From positions 434,001-498,000 of the forward strand of contig QOZQ01000001.1 of the NCBI GenBank assembly GCA_003576695.1: a stretch of DNA of 64,000 nt. Reading direction: 5' to 3'. Made by a program: the position numbers and the translations under genes. Under the pieces are notes generated by a model. That model was not told the DNA's origin, ran no database searches, and saw only the letters and a list, made by a program, of their open reading frames with translations. This document shows, one piece after another, positions 59,858-64,000 of the stretch. Origin of the DNA: Taklimakanibacter lacteus (GTDB lineage Bacteria > Pseudomonadota > Alphaproteobacteria > Rhizobiales > Aestuariivirgaceae). How positions within the stretch are numbered: the first letter of the stretch is position 1; each line of letters starts with the position of its first letter.

Positions 59858-61947
59858 CTTCCTCCGATCTTCCGGTTGGACTTTATTATATAGGAGCCCG
59901 AGGCATCGAGCTTCGCCGTCCAGCCCGGCTCGATGACAATGGTGGTCGTCACCTCCTCGATGATGGCAGGCCCCTTGATCGTGGCGCCGGCGCCGAGCTT
60001 CGCTCCGTCATAGACAGGCGTCTTGGTGCCTTTGCCCTTGGCGTCGAAGATCGCCTTGCGCTGGCCTTTGAGCGCTTTGGCGACAGGTGTTCCCTTGCCG
60101 AGCTTGGGCAGGCGCGGCTTGTCGATATAGCCATAGAGGGTCGATTCGATATTGACGACCTCCACCGGATTGTGGCGCTCGGAATAGGTGTAGAGCTCCT
60201 CATGGCGGCGATGGAAGGCTTCCTTCACCTTGGCGATCGACTTGGCGTCGATGTCGAAGGTGGCGATGTCGACGGTGCATTCATGCACCTGGCCGACATA
60301 GCGCATGTCGAGGCTGCGCTTCACGCCGATGCTCTTCCTGGTGAAGCCGTCCTTTTCGAGATGCGCGATGCCCTTGCGCTCGACGTCCTTGAACAGCGTG
60401 TCGATGCGCTTATAGGCGGCGTCATTGTCGAGGCGCACCGGCGCCGTCGCCATGTAATTGTATTTGACGTCGGAGATCGTCTGGCCGAAGGCGCAGAGGC
60501 CGGAAGCGAGCTTCGGCAGCACGATCGTATCGATGCCCATCTCGCGCGCCAGTGCAGTGATATGCGCGGCCGTGGCGCCGCCCGCGCCGACGAGCACGAA
60601 ATCGCGCGGATCATAGCCGCGCTCGACCGAGACGCGGCGGATGCCGTTCACCATGTTGTTGTTGACGATGGTGAACATGCCATAGGCCGCCTGTTCCGGC
60701 GTGATGCCGAGGGGGCCGGCAATGCGGGTGAGCGCCGCGCGCGCCTTCTCGACACTGAGCGGCAGCTTGCCGCCCAGCAGGCCATCGGGATTGAGATAGC
60801 CCAGCACCAGATTGGCGTCCGATGTCGTAGGCTCGACACCGCCCTGGCCATAGCAGGCGGGACCCGGATCGGCGCCCGCCGATTGCGGACCGACCTGGAG
60901 CAGGCCAAGCGAATCGATCCAGCCGATCGAGCCGCCGCCGGCTCCCAGAGTCTCCACCTGGATCATCGGCACGCCGATGCGGTAGCGCAGGAAGTCGATA
61001 TTCTTGTTGAGATTGGTCTGGCCGTCCTTGGTCAGCGTGATGTCGAAGGAGGTGCCGCCCATATCGACGGTGATGACATTCTTCTTCTTGAAGGGGGCGC
61101 AGACATAAAGCCCTGCCTGGGGCGCCGAGGCCGGGCCTGAATTGATCGCATAGACAGAACGGTCGGTCATGACCTGGCCGATGGCGAGGCCGCCATTGGA
61201 CTGGAAATAGCGCACCGGCTGCTGCGCGCCCAGCTTCCGGAAATACTGGTCGACCGCGCCCACATATTTGCGCATGACGGGCGCCAGATAGGCATTCGCC
61301 ACCGCGGTCGAGGTGCGGGTATATTCGCGCACCTGCGGATAGAGCTCCGAGCCCACGGTGAGGATCACGCCCGGCATCATCTCGCGCACGATCTCGGCGG
61401 CGCGCTTCTCATGCGCCGTATTGAGCACCGACCAGACGAAGGAGATGGCGACCGTCTCGACGCCTTCCTTCAGGAACAGCGCGCAGGCGTCGCTCACGTC
61501 CTGTTCGACGATCGCGGTGCGGATCGACCCGTCGGCGAGCACCCTTTCGCGAACCCCTTTGCGCAGATAGCGCGGCACCAGCATGGTGGCGGCGGGATAT
61601 TCGGGGTCGTAGCGATAGCCGTCTTCCTTGTGGCCATTGCGGATCTCGATCGAATCCTCATGGCCCGCGGTGCAGATGAGGCCGGTCTTGCCGCCCTTAT
61701 GGGTGATGAGGGCGTTGAGGCCCACCGTCGTACCGTTGATGCAGAGATCGCAATTGGCGACGATGTCGGAAGGCGCGCGGCCCAGATGCTCGGCGATCAG
61801 AGCGAGGCCGTTCTCGATGGCGCGGGTCGGATTGGCGGGCGTCGAGAGCGCCTTGAACAGCCTGATATCGCCCGATTTGCGGTCGGCGATGACGAAATCG
61901 GTGAAAGTGCCGCCGGCATCGATGCCGAGACGATATTGCGCGGTCAT
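59854..61947 (-). CDS. hyuA: Hydantoinase/oxoprolinase A subunit (HyuA)
   Basis: The 697-residue full-length HyuA has N-terminal GIDAGGTFTDFVIADRKSGD, CINGTTVGLNALITHKGGKTGLI, and the second phosphate loop TVDMGGTSFDITLTKDG. It forms the ATP-dependent ring-opening enzyme with HyuB, for N-methylhydantoin, 5-oxoproline or a related cyclic amide. ATG 61947 overlaps the hyuB stop. A longer frame from 62067 is not conserved. The stop overlaps livG. Confidence 0.94.
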   Translation of the reverse strand: MTAQYRLGIDAGGTFTDFVIADRKSGDIRLFKALSTPANPTRAIENGLALIAEHLGRAPSDIVANCDLCINGTTVGLNALITHKGGKTGLICTAGHEDSIEIRNGHKEDGYRYDPEYPAATMLVPRYLRKGVRERVLADGSIRTAIVEQDVSDACALFLKEGVETVAISFVWSVLNTAHEKRAAEIVREMMPGVILTVGSELYPQVREYTRTSTAVANAYLAPVMRKYVGAVDQYFRKLGAQQPVRYFQSNGGLAIGQVMTDRSVYAINSGPASAPQAGLYVCAPFKKKNVITVDMGGTSFDITLTKDGQTNLNKNIDFLRYRIGVPMIQVETLGAGGGSIGWIDSLGLLQVGPQSAGADPGPACYGQGGVEPTTSDANLVLGYLNPDGLLGGKLPLSVEKARAALTRIAGPLGITPEQAAYGMFTIVNNNMVNGIRRVSVERGYDPRDFVLVGAGGATAAHITALAREMGIDTIVLPKLASGLCAFGQTISDVKYNYMATAPVRLDNDAAYKRIDTLFKDVERKGIAHLEKDGFTRKSIGVKRSLDMRYVGQVHECTVDIATFDIDAKSIAKVKEAFHRRHEELYTYSERHNPVEVVNIESTLYGYIDKPRLPKLGKGTPVAKALKGQRKAIFDAKGKGTKTPVYDGAKLGAGATIKGPAIIEEVTTTIVIEPGWTAKLDASGSYIIKSNRKIGGR

Positions 61948-63701
61948 TGGGCACCTCCGCGCAGAGTGCGGGTGGCATCCTGATCGACCGTCCCGCCATC
62001 GGTGATGACGACGCCATAATCGAGGCGCGCCCCTTCGAGCGAGACGAGGCCGTTCTTCACGTCCCATAAGACCTTGTCGACCGGTCGTTCATGCGGGTTG
62101 CCGTAGCCGCCGCCGCCCGGATTCATATTGGTGATGGTCTCGCCCGGCTGGATGGTCTCGAGGATGTTCTTGCGCTCGACATCGACACGGCCTTTGCGCT
62201 TGAGCTCGACGCGGCCGACCTTGGTGTCGATGAGCTCGGACTTGGCGCCCGCGGCCCCCATGGCCGGGATGCGCCGGCCTTCGCCGAAGCCGATGCACAT
62301 CATGTCCTTGTAGAGCGGCTCGACCTCCCAGGCCGTGCCGGAGCCGCCGCGATATTTGCCCGCACCGCCGGAGTCGGTCATCAGCGAATAGCGGTGGATG
62401 ACGATCGGATAGGAATATTCGAGCAGCTCGACATCGCCCGAGGTGAGCGCGCCGAAGCAGCATTCGGGACCGACCGCATGCCAGCCATCCTGCTTGGGCG
62501 TGGCGCCGCCGCCGGAGATGATGGTGGCGAGCACCATGGTGACGAATTCCTCGCCGCTCTTGCCGTTGCGCCCGGCGATGTTGAGGCCATTGGCATGGCC
62601 CCAGGAGGCGGCGACCTTGGACGGCATCGCCTTCTCGAAGGCGAGCCTCACCGCATCGGTCAGCGTCTCCATCGGCGTCGTCGTGCAGTTCATATGCGGC
62701 GCCGGCTCGACCGCGTTGCACAGCGTTCCTTTCGGCCCGAAATCGACCGTAACGCAGCGATAGAGGCCTTCATTGTAGGGCGGCGGCAAAGCCGCGAACA
62801 TCATCAGGCCCAGATAGACGCCCGAATGTGAATTGCCCTCATAGGAATTGATGAAATAGGGAACCTGCGGCGGGCTCTTTATCGCGATGTGGCAGGTGTC
62901 GCTCTTGATCGTCACCGTCGCTGTGATCTCGAAATCGCCGAGGCCGTGGCCGGCATCCTCGAGGATGGCGGTGCCGCTATAGGTGCCGTCCGGCACCGAC
63001 TTGATGAGCGAGCGCATATGGCGGTCGGCCATGTCGAGCAATTCATCGATGCAGGCATCGACGGTCGAAGCGCCATATTTGTCTATCATGGCGAGCAGGT
63101 TGCGCTCGCCCACCTGGCAGGCGCCAATGAGCGCGTTGAAGTCGCCTTCCTGGTCGCGCCTTGCCCGCATATTGGTCAGGATCATGTTGAGGACATCGTG
63201 GCGCGGCTTGCCCTTGTCCCAGATCTTCACCGGTGGGATGCGCAGGCACTCGGCATAGATCTCCTTGGCATTGGGATTGTAGCCGGCCGGCACCGGGCCG
63301 CCGATATCGGTCAGATGGCCCTTGCATACGGTCCAGTAGACGAGCTTGCCCTTGTGGAAGACCGGCTTGTACATGCAGGTGTCGATGGCATGGCTGCCGC
63401 CGAAGGCGGGATCGTTATGCAGGATGAGATCGCCGTCGTGGATGTCGTCGCCGAAATATCGGGCGACCGCCTTCATGGCGGGGATGAGGGAGCCCAGATG
63501 GATGGGGATATCCTGGCCCTGCAGGATCATCTCGGGGCGCGCGTTGAACAGCGCCGTCGAATAATCATGCGCCAGGTTGAAGACCGACGAGCGGGCGGTC
63601 TTTTCGAGGGTCAGCGTCATCTCGCGCTGCGTCGTCTCGAGCACGCCGCGCACGACGGAGAGAGTGATCGGATCGACTTTGGGTTTGCGCTTCGGCTTCA
63701 T
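61944..63701 (-). CDS. hyuB: Hydantoinase/oxoprolinase B subunit (HyuB)
   Basis: The 585-residue HyuB family protein reads DPITLSVVRGVLETTQREMTLTLEKTARSSVFNLAHDYSTALF, DGDLILHNDPAFGGSHAIDT, GHLTDIGGPVPAGYN, and C-terminal NMNPGGGGYGNPHERP. It is the first gene of the seven-gene operon down to 54858. With HyuA it hydrolyses the ring of the compound brought in by the Liv-type transporter. Confidence 0.94.
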   Translation of the reverse strand: MKPKRKPKVDPITLSVVRGVLETTQREMTLTLEKTARSSVFNLAHDYSTALFNARPEMILQGQDIPIHLGSLIPAMKAVARYFGDDIHDGDLILHNDPAFGGSHAIDTCMYKPVFHKGKLVYWTVCKGHLTDIGGPVPAGYNPNAKEIYAECLRIPPVKIWDKGKPRHDVLNMILTNMRARRDQEGDFNALIGACQVGERNLLAMIDKYGASTVDACIDELLDMADRHMRSLIKSVPDGTYSGTAILEDAGHGLGDFEITATVTIKSDTCHIAIKSPPQVPYFINSYEGNSHSGVYLGLMMFAALPPPYNEGLYRCVTVDFGPKGTLCNAVEPAPHMNCTTTPMETLTDAVRLAFEKAMPSKVAASWGHANGLNIAGRNGKSGEEFVTMVLATIISGGGATPKQDGWHAVGPECCFGALTSGDVELLEYSYPIVIHRYSLMTDSGGAGKYRGGSGTAWEVEPLYKDMMCIGFGEGRRIPAMGAAGAKSELIDTKVGRVELKRKGRVDVERKNILETIQPGETITNMNPGGGGYGNPHERPVDKVLWDVKNGLVSLEGARLDYGVVITDGGTVDQDATRTLRGGAQ

Positions 63702-63943
63702 GTGGTCCTCGCTCGTCGCTCGACCATGCCGAAAGCCAAAAATATGCCGCTGCTGGCCGGCGGCTGCTTTCCCTCCCTCGGCATGGCGTCTTTCGCACCA
63801 TTGCTAAGGGTGAGGCTTAAGTCCGATCGCGCCCCAAGTCTTTGCTGCGGGTGAATCCGGTTTTGATTTCCCGCGCACAGGCTGCGGTTTCCATTGCGCC
63901 CGGGCCCGCGCCGCCGTAACATTTTCCGCATGCGGAGCAGGTC
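63702..63943. promoter_or_regulatory. Divergent gap upstream of hyuB and a plus-strand gene
   Basis: This 242-bp gap must carry the hyuB promoter. GCGTCTTTCGCACC, GTCCGATCGC and a small GC hairpin are visible, but no exact operator palindrome is. Confidence 0.35.
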
Positions 63944-64000
63944 ATGAAAACGCGCATTTCGACCAACGCCGTGGCGGCCAATGACCGCAGCCGGCACTGG
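63944..64000 (+). CDS. Start of a plus-strand gene, possibly AraC-family regulator (3' truncated by window end)
   Basis: ATG 63944 follows a good RBS (GGAGCAGG, 63934-63941), and the 19 visible codons read MKTRISTNAVAANDRSRHW. The pattern IST-(x)n-DR-(x)-HW resembles the N-terminus of AraC-type regulators that begin with an FST...DRLxxW motif. Its position, divergent from the hyu operon, fits a local regulator. The family call is tentative because so little is seen. Confidence 0.45.
   Translation, partial: MKTRISTNAVAANDRSRHW

Noticed and set aside
1-64000. CRISPR array, rRNA, tRNA, insertion sequence or integrase
   Set aside because: Looked for regular repeats, cloverleaf-like segments and transposase/integrase motifs on both strands; none was found.

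Overview
The window is high-GC (roughly 60-65% by eye), densely packed DNA. Reading frames frequently overlap at ATGA, GTGA or TGATG junctions, and catabolic ABC-transporter operons dominate. Several families (uronate dehydrogenase, Liv-type transporters with HyuAB, a long family-5 solute-binding protein, a Zur/zinc ABC operon) fit a soil or plant-associated alphaproteobacterium, probably Hyphomicrobiales (Rhizobiales). That placement is an inference from gene content; there is no rRNA or tRNA in the window to confirm it.

Layout. (1) 1-6.3 kb: the end of an OmpR-type response regulator with its histidine kinase, zwf (glucose-6-phosphate dehydrogenase), and a two-gene split PEP/ATP phosphotransfer enzyme. 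The ATP-binding half of that enzyme carries a C-terminal cyclic-nucleotide-binding domain. (2) 6.3-15.5 kb: an accessory, defence-like stretch. The part from about 6.4 to 11.4 kb is visibly AT-richer. It holds an unrecognised Cys/His-plus-helical-repeat protein overlapped by a protein with a C-terminal PD-(D/E)XK nuclease motif, and a convergent trypsin-like protease. Then come an Xre/RES toxin-antitoxin pair, a membrane adenylate cyclase with a CxxCH haem motif, and an AbiEii-type nucleotidyltransferase with its small partner behind a perfect 15-bp inverted repeat. (3) 15.7-29.7 kb: a GH94-like phosphorylase, a lipoprotein, a class IV aminotransferase, a LuxR regulator, and an operon of a polyamine-type ABC transporter with an Asp/Glu/hydantoin racemase, a DUF917 protein and a hydantoinase-type ATPase. 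(4) 29.7-32.8 kb: a zinc uptake operon under Zur with a near-consensus Zur box. It includes an unlisted 35-residue membrane peptide overlapping both neighbours. (5) 32.8-48.5 kb: a probable uronate/aldarate and oligosaccharide catabolic region: uronate dehydrogenase, lactonase-like amidohydrolase, DapA-like lyase, FCD regulator, RidA with a TMADH-like flavoenzyme, an RraA-like aldolase, a D-serine-dehydratase-like enzyme, a family-5 ABC transporter and an SMP-30 lactonase. Related operator-like sequences stand before several of these genes. (6) 48.6-54.7 kb: LysR, DUF1989, TetR, cupin, amine oxidase-like flavoprotein, a periplasmic serine protease and a metallo-beta-lactamase-fold hydrolase. 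(7) 54.8-63.7 kb: a minus-strand operon hyuB-hyuA-livG-livF-livH-livM-SBP ending in a rho-independent terminator. The window closes with the first codons of a plus-strand gene.

The strongest candidate for an undescribed system is the overlapping pair at 6508-10483, with the protease at 10519-11367 as a possible third component. Other points of interest are the cyclic-nucleotide-gated split phosphotransferase close to a cyclase, the micro-ORF in the Zur operon, and several exact operator-like palindromes. No gene-free stretch exceeds about 300 bp.
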